From Candidatus Omnitrophota bacterium (GTDB lineage Bacteria; Ratteibacteria; UBA8468; B48-G9; DTJG01): a stretch of 6,047 nucleotides of DNA. Both the position numbers and the translations under genes were made by a program. This document shows, piece after piece, positions 1-6,047 of the stretch. Location: contig JAMWBX010000088.1 of NCBI GenBank assembly GCA_023818725.1, positions 1 through 6,047 of the forward strand, in the 5' to 3' direction. How positions within the stretch are numbered: position 1 is the stretch's first letter; every line of letters starts with the position of its first letter. The notes below the pieces were generated by a model that worked only from the letters and a program-made list of their open reading frames with translations, did no database searches and had not been told where the DNA came from.

Positions 1-31
1 GAAAGGTATCAAACAACAAAAAGGATTTGAA

Positions 32-805
32 ATGAAATTCTCTGAAATTATCGACTGCCACATCCATCCTGCAATTGATAGAAAAACAGACTTTTGCTGG
101 TATCACAGATCTGGAAGCATAAAAAAACAGTTCGATGACCTAAAAAGAGCAGGTATTACAAAGGCATGCGGAAGTATTATTGTTTCTGGAAAACCTGTAT
201 CCTTTGATGTGATAAAACATCTCAATGATGCTGCCCTTTCCATACGAGACAGATACCCTGATTTCTATATTCCTGGAATTCAAATACACCCGGATTTTCC
301 TGACCAGTCCTGTAAAGAGATAGAAAGATGCTGCGGCAGGCATGACGTTAAATGGATTGGCGAGCTTGTTGGATACTTAATGGGCTATAAAAATAATTAC
401 ACATCCAGGAATATGATGCAGATTATGAGGACCATTGCAAAATTCAATGCTGTCGTGAATCTTCATTGCTCTGATATCTATGTTGTGGAAAAACTGTGCA
501 AAAGTATACCTGAAACTAAATTTGTCCTTGCGCATCCCTGGGAAAAGGACGTTTTTGAAAGCCGAATTAAGGCTGTGGCACAAATTAAAAACCTGTATCT
601 TGATTGTTCTGGAACAGGCATTGACAGGTATGGAATGCTTAAAAAAGCCGCCAGTATCGCGGGAAGAAAGAAACTTCTTTTTGGCTCTGATTATCCAGTC
701 AATAATCCTGCCGTTTATATTTATGGCGCCCTTTTTGAAAAATTGCAGGAAAATTTTTATAAAGATTTTTTTGCAGGAAACTTCAAGAAAGTTTTGGAAC
801 TATAG
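32..805 (+). CDS. Amidohydrolase-family metal-dependent hydrolase (amidohydrolase-2 / TIM-barrel type)
   Basis: A 257-residue protein with the metal-ligand pattern of the amidohydrolase superfamily (family related to PF04909) in the expected order. There is a DCHIHP motif with H10 and H12, a GELVGY segment with E111, NLHCSD with H145, FVLAHPWE with H168, and LLFGSDYP with the late-barrel D220. The C-terminus (GNFKKVLEL) matches the usual closing helix of this family. Members are TIM-barrel hydrolases or decarboxylases, usually cytosolic; no signal peptide or membrane segment is seen. The substrate cannot be read from the sequence. The start at 32 is chosen because AAGGA at 21-25 sits 6 bases upstream and the HxH motif then falls at residue 10, as is normal. 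The frame is, however, open to the left edge of the window, so a longer form cannot be strictly excluded. The stop codon overlaps the ribosome binding site of the next gene, so the two are probably translated from one mRNA. The family is clear; TatD-type DNase activity is less likely, because the motifs fit amidohydrolase-2 better. Confidence 0.85.
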   Translation: MKFSEIIDCHIHPAIDRKTDFCWYHRSGSIKKQFDDLKRAGITKACGSIIVSGKPVSFDVIKHLNDAALSIRDRYPDFYIPGIQIHPDFPDQSCKEIERCCGRHDVKWIGELVGYLMGYKNNYTSRNMMQIMRTIAKFNAVVNLHCSDIYVVEKLCKSIPETKFVLAHPWEKDVFESRIKAVAQIKNLYLDCSGTGIDRYGMLKKAASIAGRKKLLFGSDYPVNNPAVYIYGALFEKLQENFYKDFFAGNFKKVLEL

Positions 806-809
806 GGGG
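804..809 (+). promoter_or_regulatory. Ribosome binding site that decides the start of the NAGPA-like gene
   Basis: AGGGGG, within AGGGGGTGA at 804-812, is one mismatch from an ideal Shine-Dalgarno and lies 5 bases before the ATG at 815. The in-frame GTG at 809 overlaps this element and so would have no ribosome binding site of its own. The site also overlaps the TAG stop (803-805) of the preceding gene, an arrangement typical of translational coupling. Confidence 0.7.
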
Positions 810-814
810 TGAAA

Positions 815-1666
815 ATGAAAACTTTAAGAACATTTATTTCTTTTTGCTTTTTCTTTGTATTTCTGTGCCTTGCAGAGCAATTTTCACATCTTTCTCAATA
901 TGGCATACAATATAGCTTCCACCAGTTAAATCAGCCACGACCTATCAGGATACATGCGCTTAAGATAGATTTACAAAAAGGTTCTGTTAAACCTGTTGTT
1001 ATTCCGGCAAAAGACCCTGATGGCCCGGGACAAGCAGAAGCAGTTCTTACAAACCCACTTGAGCTTGCTAAGGATAAAAATGTGATTGCTTTTGTTAATA
1101 CGAACCCATGGGATAGTTTCCCTGACGAAAAAGGAAAAAGAAATAGAAACTGGTATGATGGCCAGCCTGTTGATATCACAGGACTTGCCGCAACAGGTGG
1201 CAGGTTAATTAGCCCTGCTGGAGACGGCTGCGTTTCTGTATGGACAGACAGCACTGGTAGATTTTATATCTCTCAAAAACCTGATGAAAAAATTATGTCA
1301 GAAGGAGTTGCTGGCTGGTACCAGATAGTTAAAGCGCGCCAGATAATTCCAAAACAAAATGAAACTCTTAATCCGCTGACAGGCATTGGAATAGATCAGA
1401 CCGGTTATATTGTGTGGCTTGTTGTCGCCGATGGAAGACAGAAGGGTTTCAGCGAAGGAATGAGTCATTATGAGCTTGCTGAGTTTATGATAGGACTTGG
1501 CTGCTATGATGTTGCACTGATGGATGGCGGTGGCAGCAGCATTATGGGCATATCTGACGAGAAAGGTTGCATAAGAATTGTCAATAGCCCCTCTGATAGG
1601 ATTCTGTGGATACACAGAATCAGGCCACTGCCCTTGATTTTAGCAATAAAAAAGTCAGATTCTTAA
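815..1666 (+). CDS. Exported phosphodiester glycosidase family protein (NAGPA domain)
   Basis: A 283-residue protein counted from ATG 815; starting at the in-frame GTG 809 would add two residues. Residues 1-20 form a basic N-terminus (MKTLR) followed by a very hydrophobic Phe-rich stretch ending in CLAEQ, which reads as a signal peptide possibly cut after A20, or as a membrane anchor. There is no good lipobox. The body matches the phosphodiester glycosidase (NAGPA, PF09992) family: an early AFVNTNPW segment resembling the family's substrate-site Asn motif, then TGIGID, a VVADGR segment, YELAEFMIGLGCYDVALMDGGGSS with the diagnostic DGGGSS at about 237-242, and a C-terminal VNSPSDR. Family members remove sugars from sugar-phosphodiesters; the animal member uncovers mannose-6-phosphate, while bacterial ones are linked to envelope or exopolysaccharide metabolism. 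The protein therefore probably acts outside the cytoplasmic membrane. It follows the amidohydrolase gene by 9 bases and ends in tandem stops (TAA 1664-1666, TAG 1667-1669). The domain call is firm; the substrate is unknown. Confidence 0.85.
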   Translation: MKTLRTFISFCFFFVFLCLAEQFSHLSQYGIQYSFHQLNQPRPIRIHALKIDLQKGSVKPVVIPAKDPDGPGQAEAVLTNPLELAKDKNVIAFVNTNPWDSFPDEKGKRNRNWYDGQPVDITGLAATGGRLISPAGDGCVSVWTDSTGRFYISQKPDEKIMSEGVAGWYQIVKARQIIPKQNETLNPLTGIGIDQTGYIVWLVVADGRQKGFSEGMSHYELAEFMIGLGCYDVALMDGGGSSIMGISDEKGCIRIVNSPSDRILWIHRIRPLPLILAIKKSDS

Positions 1667-1671
1667 TAGTT

Positions 1672-4600
1672 TTAGCTGTCCAGCGGACTTTCTAAAATCT
1701 CTTTGTGATATTCCTTAAGAGATTTTACCTCATAGCTGTTTTTTGATTTTACCATTGCTTCTATTCCTCTTGCTGCTGCGTGCGCAGCTGCAACTGTTGT
1801 AATGTATGGTATTCTGTATTTTATTGCATTTTTCCTGATGTAGGAGTCATCGTACTGACTTTGTTTTCCCGCTGGGGTATTGATAATAAGTTGAATCTGT
1901 CCGTTTTTAATGAGGTCGATGATATTTGGTCTTTGTTCGTGAAGTTTCCATGCTATTTCATATGGTATGCCAATTTTTTTAAGAACTTCTCCTGTGCCTT
2001 TCGTAGCGTAAATTTTAAAACCAAGCTGGTGAAACTTTTTTGCAACACCGGAAATGAACTGCTTTTCTCTGTCTGCTACTGTGATTAAAACTGCTCCTTT
2101 CAAGGGAAGGCATTGATTCGCTGCTTCTTCTGCCTTATAGAAAGCTACGCCAAAAGTGTCTGCCATGCCAAGAACTTCTCCAGTCGAACGCATCTCAGGT
2201 CCTAAAACAGGATCCACTTCAGGAAACATATTGAAAGGAAAAACCGCTTCTTTGACTCCAAAATGAGAAAATCGTCTTCTCACAGGATGCATATCCTTCA
2301 GTTTCTTACCTATAGCGAGCTTTGTAGCGATTTTTGCCATAGGAATGCCACATACTTTTGAGACCAGCGGGACTGTTCTTGAAGCCCTGGGATTTGCTTC
2401 CAGAACATAAACAGTATCGTTGCATATTGCGTACTGTATGTTAATAAGCCCGACAACCTTTAACTCTCTGGCAATAAGTTCAGTGTAGTGATAAATCGTC
2501 TCAAGATGCTTGTGAGAAATACCTATGGGAGGAATCACACAGGCAGAATCGCCAGAATGGATTCCTGCCTGTTCTATGTGCTCCATAACAGCAGGAACAA
2601 AGGCGTCTATTCCATCACAAAGGGCATCTGCCTCAGTTTCCACAGCATTTTCAAGAAACTTGTCAATCAGAATTGGTCGTTCCGGAGTGACTCCAACCGC
2701 TGCTGTGACATATTCCTTAAGCATCTGCTGGTCATAAACAATCTCCATTCCTCTTCCACCAAGCACATATGAGGGCCTGACCATCAGTGGATATCCAATT
2801 CTTTTAGCAATTTCAATCGCCTCTTGTTCACTAGAAGCCATCCCTGACGCTGGCATTGGTATATTGAGCCGTTCCATCATTTTTCTGAATCTATCCCTGT
2901 CTTCAGCAAGATCAATTGTGTCAACACTTGTGCCAAGTATCTTTACTCCGGATGCCTCAAGCTGTCTTGCTATATTTAAAGGAGTTTGTCCACCAAATTG
3001 AACTATGGCGCCTAAGGGTTTTTCTTTCTCATAAATGCTGACAACATCTTCTACAGTCAATGGCTCAAAATACAATCTGTCAGAAGTGTCGTAGTCGGTT
3101 GAAACCGTTTCTGGATTGCAGTTAATCATAATTGTTTCATAACCTTCTTCCTTAAGAGCAAAAGCAGCATGGACACAGCAATAATCAAACTCTATACCCT
3201 GGCCTATCCTGTTTGGCCCTCCACCAAGAATTATCACCTTTTTCCTGTTAGAAACCTTCACCCTGTCAGGCCCATTATATGTTGAATAGAAATATGCTGC
3301 ATTTTCCACCCCGCATACAGGCACTGCATCCCATGCCTGAACAATATTAATTGATGTTCTTCTATTCCTGATGTCTGTCTCTGGAATGCCAAGAAGAATT
3401 GAAAGATACTTATCAGAAAATCCATCTTTTTTCGCCTTTTCAAGCAAAACATCAGGAATTGTCTTACCTTTGTATTTCAGAATTTCTTCTTCCAGCTCAA
3501 CCAGCTCCTTCATCTGCTGTATAAACCATGGTTTTATAAAGGTCTTTTTATAAAGATGTTCAATTGTGGCACCCTTTCTGAGCGCCTCATACATAATAAA
3601 CTGCCTTTCGCTTGTTGGGTAAGAGAGCTTATTCATTAGCTCATCAATTGTTAATTCATGGAAATTTTTCGCAAAGCCAAGTCCGTATCTGCCTGTTTCC
3701 AGGGACCTAATGGATTTTTGAAGGGCTTCTTTATAGGTTTTTCCTATACTCATAACCTCACCAACAGCACGCATCTGAGTACCAAGTTCATCTTTCACAT
3801 CTTTAAATTTTTCAAATGCCCATCTTGCAAACTTCACAACCACATAATCACCTGATGGCTTGTACTTATCAAGGGTGCCCTCTTTCCAATATGGAATTTC
3901 ATCCAGGGTTATCCCTGCTGCAAGCTTTGCTGATATAAGAGCTATTGGAAACCCTGTTGCCTTGGACGCCAGGGCAGAAGAGCGGGAAGTCCTCGGATTG
4001 ATTTCTATAACCACAACCCTACCAGTTTCAGGGTCATGGGCAAACTGAATATTTGTTCCACCTATGACTTTTATCGCCTCAACAATTTTGAAAGAATACT
4101 GTTGAAGTTTTTGTTGAAGTTTTTCATCGATTGTAAGCATTGGAGCAACACAGAATGAATCTCCTGTATGAACCCCCATTGCATCAACGTTCTCAATAAA
4201 ACATACTGTAATCATCTGGTTTTTTGAATCCCTTACAACCTCCAGCTCCAGTTCTTCCCACCCCAGAACGCTTTCCTCAACAAGTATTTGACCCACAAGG
4301 CTGGCAGACAACCCTCTTGCCGCAACAACTTTCAGCTCATCTCTGTTATAGACAAGTCCTCCGCCAGTGCCACCAAGAGTGTATGCGGGTCTTATAACAA
4401 CAGGGTATCCAAGCTTATCAGCGATTTTTTCTGCTTCTTCAACTGAAAAGGCAGGAGCGCTTTCGGGCATTGGGATCCCAAGTTTCTTCATTGTCTCCTT
4501 GAAAATTATACGGTCTTCACCTCTTTCAATGGCATCTGCCTCAACTCCTATTATTTTCACTCCGTATTTTTCAAGAATTCCTGCTTTATGAAGTACTGAA

Positions 4601-4896
4601 CTTAAATTCAGACCAGTTTGACCCCCAAGATTGGGCAAAAGTGCATCAGGTCTTTCTTTCTCTATGATGCTTTCAAGTGTACGCGGGGTAAGTGGTTCAA
4701 TGTAGGTCTCATCAGCCATTTCAGGGTCTGTCATAATCGTTGCAGGATTTGAATTCACCAGAACAATCTCATAACCCAGCTGCCTCAATGCCTTGCATGC
4801 CTGCGTTCCAGAATAGTCAAATTCGCACGCCTGCCCAATTACAATAGGACCCGAACCAATGATTAGCACCTTTTTTATGTCTCGCCTCGGTGGCAT
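1672..4896 (-). CDS. carB: Carbamoyl-phosphate synthase large subunit
   Basis: The 1074-residue product is almost exactly the usual length (E. coli 1073) and intact. CarB makes carbamoyl phosphate from bicarbonate, two ATP and ammonia delivered by CarA, feeding pyrimidine and arginine synthesis in the cytosol. The carboxyphosphate half (about 1-400) has IIGSGP (12-17), RPAYTLGGTGGG (169-180) and metal ligands E298/N300 in EINPR. A helical oligomerisation region spans about 401-550. The carbamoyl-phosphate half (about 551-930) repeats the fold with ILGGGPNRIGQG (556-567), RPSYVLGGRG (707-716) and E833/N835 in EANPR. The C-terminal MGS-like allosteric domain (about 931-1074) keeps K945, T965, T968, K984 and N1006 where E. 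coli binds UMP; E775 and D783 match its ornithine-site residues. These alignments were made by eye from memory of the E. coli enzyme. The ATG at 4896 has AAGGAG (4902-4907) five bases upstream. The gene lies 38 bases after a small unknown gene and is convergent with the NAGPA-like gene, with 5 bases between stops. No carA is adjacent. The identification is essentially certain. Confidence 0.98.
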   Translation of the reverse strand: MPPRRDIKKVLIIGSGPIVIGQACEFDYSGTQACKALRQLGYEIVLVNSNPATIMTDPEMADETYIEPLTPRTLESIIEKERPDALLPNLGGQTGLNLSSVLHKAGILEKYGVKIIGVEADAIERGEDRIIFKETMKKLGIPMPESAPAFSVEEAEKIADKLGYPVVIRPAYTLGGTGGGLVYNRDELKVVAARGLSASLVGQILVEESVLGWEELELEVVRDSKNQMITVCFIENVDAMGVHTGDSFCVAPMLTIDEKLQQKLQQYSFKIVEAIKVIGGTNIQFAHDPETGRVVVIEINPRTSRSSALASKATGFPIALISAKLAAGITLDEIPYWKEGTLDKYKPSGDYVVVKFARWAFEKFKDVKDELGTQMRAVGEVMSIGKTYKEALQKSIRSLETGRYGLGFAKNFHELTIDELMNKLSYPTSERQFIMYEALRKGATIEHLYKKTFIKPWFIQQMKELVELEEEILKYKGKTIPDVLLEKAKKDGFSDKYLSILLGIPETDIRNRRTSINIVQAWDAVPVCGVENAAYFYSTYNGPDRVKVSNRKKVIILGGGPNRIGQGIEFDYCCVHAAFALKEEGYETIMINCNPETVSTDYDTSDRLYFEPLTVEDVVSIYEKEKPLGAIVQFGGQTPLNIARQLEASGVKILGTSVDTIDLAEDRDRFRKMMERLNIPMPASGMASSEQEAIEIAKRIGYPLMVRPSYVLGGRGMEIVYDQQMLKEYVTAAVGVTPERPILIDKFLENAVETEADALCDGIDAFVPAVMEHIEQAGIHSGDSACVIPPIGISHKHLETIYHYTELIARELKVVGLINIQYAICNDTVYVLEANPRASRTVPLVSKVCGIPMAKIATKLAIGKKLKDMHPVRRRFSHFGVKEAVFPFNMFPEVDPVLGPEMRSTGEVLGMADTFGVAFYKAEEAANQCLPLKGAVLITVADREKQFISGVAKKFHQLGFKIYATKGTGEVLKKIGIPYEIAWKLHEQRPNIIDLIKNGQIQLIINTPAGKQSQYDDSYIRKNAIKYRIPYITTVAAAHAAARGIEAMVKSKNSYEVKSLKEYHKEILESPLDS
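4102..4126. repeat. Two perfect tandem copies of a 12-base unit inside carB
   Basis: The unit GTTGAAGTTTTT occurs at 4103-4114 and again, identically, at 4115-4126. On the coding strand it encodes KLQQ-KLQQ at CarB residues 259-266, in a helix of the first ATP-grasp domain. Compared by eye with E. coli CarB, the segment between the TGDS-type motif and the GGTN motif is only about one residue longer, so this is not a four-residue insertion. It is probably a local codon coincidence or an old slippage event absorbed by the helix. Confidence 0.75.
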
Positions 4897-4916
4897 TTGT
4901 TCTCCTTTTTTGAGCT

Positions 4917-4922
4917 ATTATA
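4917..4922 (-). promoter_or_regulatory. Weak candidate -10 element in front of carB
   Basis: Read on the minus strand, 4922-4917 is a perfect TATAAT, placed so that transcription would begin near 4910 and give a leader of about 14 bases containing the carB ribosome binding site. No acceptable TTGACA-like -35 is visible 16-18 bases upstream, and there is no TGn extension, so an AT-rich spacer is an equally good explanation. The most likely transcription is read-through from the upstream genes. Confidence 0.2.
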
Positions 4923-4940
4923 ATATGGCGATAATTATAA
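4918..4940. repeat. Short AT-only inverted repeat between the small gene and carB
   Basis: TTATAAT at 4918-4924 and ATTATAA at 4934-4940 are perfect 7-base inverted copies separated by 9 bases. The right arm covers the stop codon of the small gene and the left arm overlaps the candidate -10 of carB. With no G or C in the stem it would be a weak hairpin and is not a terminator; as DNA it could be an operator-like dyad, or chance in an AT-rich spacer. Confidence 0.35.
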
Positions 4941-5210
4941 CTGGCTACCGGCTTTTGAATCTTCACCCTTCAGGACAGCTGTAATTTGAGTCCACTTTCC
5001 GGCTAACATCCTGTAGATACCAGCATAATTCTTCTTCATCTCATCAGCTGGAATATCTTCTGAACCGGTTTCTGTGGTCCTTCTGAAGCAGATGCCAAGA
5101 GCATCATTGAATGCAAACCACTTCTCAGAGTCAATTATCATACAAAGCCCGGCGTGGTTAATACCATCTCTTCCCCTTACTACCGCAAGAGCAAACCGCA
5201 CATTTGCCAT
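4935..5210 (-). CDS. Small conserved-looking hypothetical protein, 91 residues
   Basis: I do not recognise this protein. It starts at ATG 5210, where a perfect AGGAGG (5215-5220) lies 4 bases upstream; a longer frame up to 5282 would overlap the M20 gene and lacks that support. The 91 residues split into a mixed hydrophobic and charged N-terminal half that looks strand-rich (ALAVVRGRDG, GLCMIID, WFAFNDALGICFRR), an acidic linker (about 47-58), a helix-like segment (MKKNYAGIYRMLAGKW, 58-73) and a polar tail. There is no signal peptide, membrane segment, zinc-binding cysteine pair or DNA-binding motif. Its gene follows the M20 amidohydrolase by 8 bases, with the stop codon of that gene overlapping its ribosome binding site, and precedes carB by 38 bases. 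It is therefore probably made from the same mRNA and in step with the amidohydrolase. It is likely cytosolic. The strong ribosome binding site, gapless packing and protein-like composition argue for a real gene; the function is unknown. Confidence 0.75.
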   Translation of the reverse strand: MANVRFALAVVRGRDGINHAGLCMIIDSEKWFAFNDALGICFRRTTETGSEDIPADEMKKNYAGIYRMLAGKWTQITAVLKGEDSKAGSQL

Positions 5211-5214
5211 AGGT

Positions 5215-5220
5215 CCTCCT
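5215..5220 (-). promoter_or_regulatory. Ribosome binding site of the small hypothetical gene
   Basis: The minus strand reads TAGGAGGACCTATG across 5221-5208. The TAG stop of the M20 gene shares bases with a perfect AGGAGG, 4 bases before the ATG at 5210. This fixes the start of the 91-residue protein and suggests translational coupling to the gene upstream. Confidence 0.85.
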
Positions 5221-6047
5221 ATTTTTGAGAACCAATTTCCCACAGGATATTTGATAGAGATTGAATACCATATCCTATGCACTTCTCGTCTAAGTTGAAC
5301 CTGCTGCTGTGATGAAAAAACTCAGATCTCCCGCATCCAATATTGAAATAACAACAGGGTATAATCTGGCTATAAAAAGAGAAATCTTCACTTCCCATCG
5401 TCGGTTTTTCATCTTTTTTTACAGCGCTGGCACCAAAAACTTTTGAAAGAATGCATGCAACTTTTTCAGAAAGAGCTCTGTCATTGATTGTCACAGGCAC
5501 AAAACCTTCATATTCAAGCGTAGTTTTAACTCCAAATCCATCTTCCAGCCCTTTGAGCAATCTTTCTATCCACTCTTGCGCAAGTAGATTCTGTTTATTA
5601 TCAAAGGCTCTGACAGTTCCTGCCAATTCTACCTGATCAGGTATAACATTGAATACTTCTCCTGCAGAAATTTTTCCAACAGATATCACAAGGGGTTCTC
5701 TCGGATCGCTTTTCCTGCTAACTATTGTTTGTAGATGGGATATAAAAAAAGCTGAAGCAACAATAGGGTCAATTGCAGTATGAGGACTGGAACCATGTCC
5801 GCCTTTGCCTTTTATCAGAATTTTAAACCTGTCAGCGGACGCCATCACAGGACCGCTGATGACAGAAAAAGTACCTGTTTCCAGGCCTGCCCAGACATGA
5901 AATCCTATCAAACATTTCATGCCATTCAATGCTCCTTCTCTTATCATCCTCGGTGCTCCGCAGGGGACTGATTCTTCTGATGGCTGGAATATGAATCTGA
6001 TAGAAAAGGGTAATGGCTTAATCTTTGAAAATACCCCGGCGACACCG
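5219..6047 (-). CDS. M20-family metallo-amidohydrolase (N-acyl-amino-acid amidohydrolase type), 5' end outside the window
   Basis: A total of 275 residues are visible and the frame stays open through the right edge, so the gene is partial at its start. Methionines inside the window, such as at 5947, are internal. Family members have about 390 residues, so roughly 115 are missing, including the N-terminal HxC-type metal site. The visible part carries the M20D pattern: FIFQPSEE with the catalytic and metal-binding Glu pair (E24, E25 of the fragment), GAPRMIREGAL, GFHVWAGLETG with metal ligand H50, a dimerisation domain with GKGGHGSSPH (80-89), FNVIPDQVELAGTVR (132-146), MGSEDFSFY (217-225) and the C-terminal metal His in FFHHSSRFNLDE (243-254). 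Relatives hydrolyse N-acyl amino acids, hippurate, indole-acetyl amino acids or N-acetyl-diaminopimelate; the exact substrate cannot be told. The enzyme is probably cytosolic. It is the first visible gene of a minus-strand unit running into the small gene and carB. The superfamily assignment is firm; the substrate is not. Confidence 0.93.
   Translation of the reverse strand, partial: GVAGVFSKIKPLPFSIRFIFQPSEESVPCGAPRMIREGALNGMKCLIGFHVWAGLETGTFSVISGPVMASADRFKILIKGKGGHGSSPHTAIDPIVASAFFISHLQTIVSRKSDPREPLVISVGKISAGEVFNVIPDQVELAGTVRAFDNKQNLLAQEWIERLLKGLEDGFGVKTTLEYEGFVPVTINDRALSEKVACILSKVFGASAVKKDEKPTMGSEDFSFYSQIIPCCYFNIGCGRSEFFHHSSRFNLDEKCIGYGIQSLSNILWEIGSQK

Noticed and set aside
480..812. A 110-residue open frame overlapping the amidohydrolase on the plus strand.
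   Set aside because: It lies entirely in another frame of a gene with clear metal-site motifs, has no ribosome binding site of note, and shows no recognisable domain.
1678..1691. A hairpin GTCC-AGC-GGAC followed by TTTCT as a terminator of the NAGPA-like gene.
   Set aside because: The stem is only 4 base pairs, the next pair is a mismatch, and the T run is short and interrupted, so it is not listed as a terminator feature.
1780..4591. Several plus-strand open frames of 60-102 codons opposite carB.
   Set aside because: All are antisense to a fully conserved coding sequence, have no family motifs, and are expected by chance opposite a gene over 3 kb long.
4870..4876. A slippery heptamer A AAA AAG in frame at carB codons 7-9 (minus strand), with a GAGG 8 bases upstream, resembling a dnaX-type -1 frameshift site.
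   Set aside because: A -1 shift would give only a 26-residue product ending at a TGA (4819-4817). No clear downstream hairpin is seen, and the same kind of Ile-Lys-Lys run recurs at 121-127 and 1648-1654, so it looks like ordinary codon choice.
5211..5282. A longer version of the small hypothetical protein starting at ATG 5282.
   Set aside because: It would overlap the end of the well-supported M20 gene by over 60 bases, and the perfect ribosome binding site at 5215-5220 points to the ATG at 5210.
5219..5947. An M20 gene starting at the ATG at 5947.
   Set aside because: The frame continues upstream to the window edge and encodes the conserved FIFQPSEE and GAP segments of the same enzyme, so that methionine is internal.

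Overview
The window reads as ordinary, gene-dense bacterial chromosome that is moderately AT-rich by eye. Shine-Dalgarno sites are strong, the standard genetic code fits, and genes end in TAA or TAG. The full-length single-chain CarB of 1074 residues and the short gaps between genes fit a free-living bacterium, probably from an uncultured or poorly sampled lineage. I cannot name a phylum from the sequence alone. There is no sign of a phage, insertion sequence, CRISPR array, tRNA or rRNA.

Layout: five genes fall in two convergent blocks. The left block (+ strand, 32-1666) holds a metal-dependent amidohydrolase-family protein. It is followed almost without a gap by a secreted or membrane-anchored phosphodiester-glycosidase (NAGPA-like) protein whose Shine-Dalgarno overlaps the stop codon of the first gene. 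The right block (- strand, 6047 down to 1672) starts with an M20-family metallo-amidohydrolase whose 5' end lies beyond the window. Next come a 91-residue protein I do not recognise and then carB, the large subunit of carbamoyl-phosphate synthetase. The two blocks meet tail to tail with only 5 bases between stop codons.

How the genes may work together: the M20 enzyme, the small protein and carB are closely spaced and look co-transcribed. CarB makes carbamoyl phosphate for pyrimidines and arginine and normally needs CarA to supply ammonia from glutamine. No carA is present here, so it must lie outside the window. The M20 enzyme probably releases amino acids from N-acyl derivatives, which gives only a loose nitrogen or amino-acid theme. 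The left pair combines a probably cytosolic hydrolase with an exported sugar-phosphodiester hydrolase, and their shared pathway is unclear.

No convincing novel system is visible. The best leads are the unrecognised 91-residue gene in the M20-carB transcription unit, the absence of carA next to carB, and the tightly coupled amidohydrolase/NAGPA pair. Coverage by genes is nearly continuous, and no stretch over 300 bases lacks a gene.
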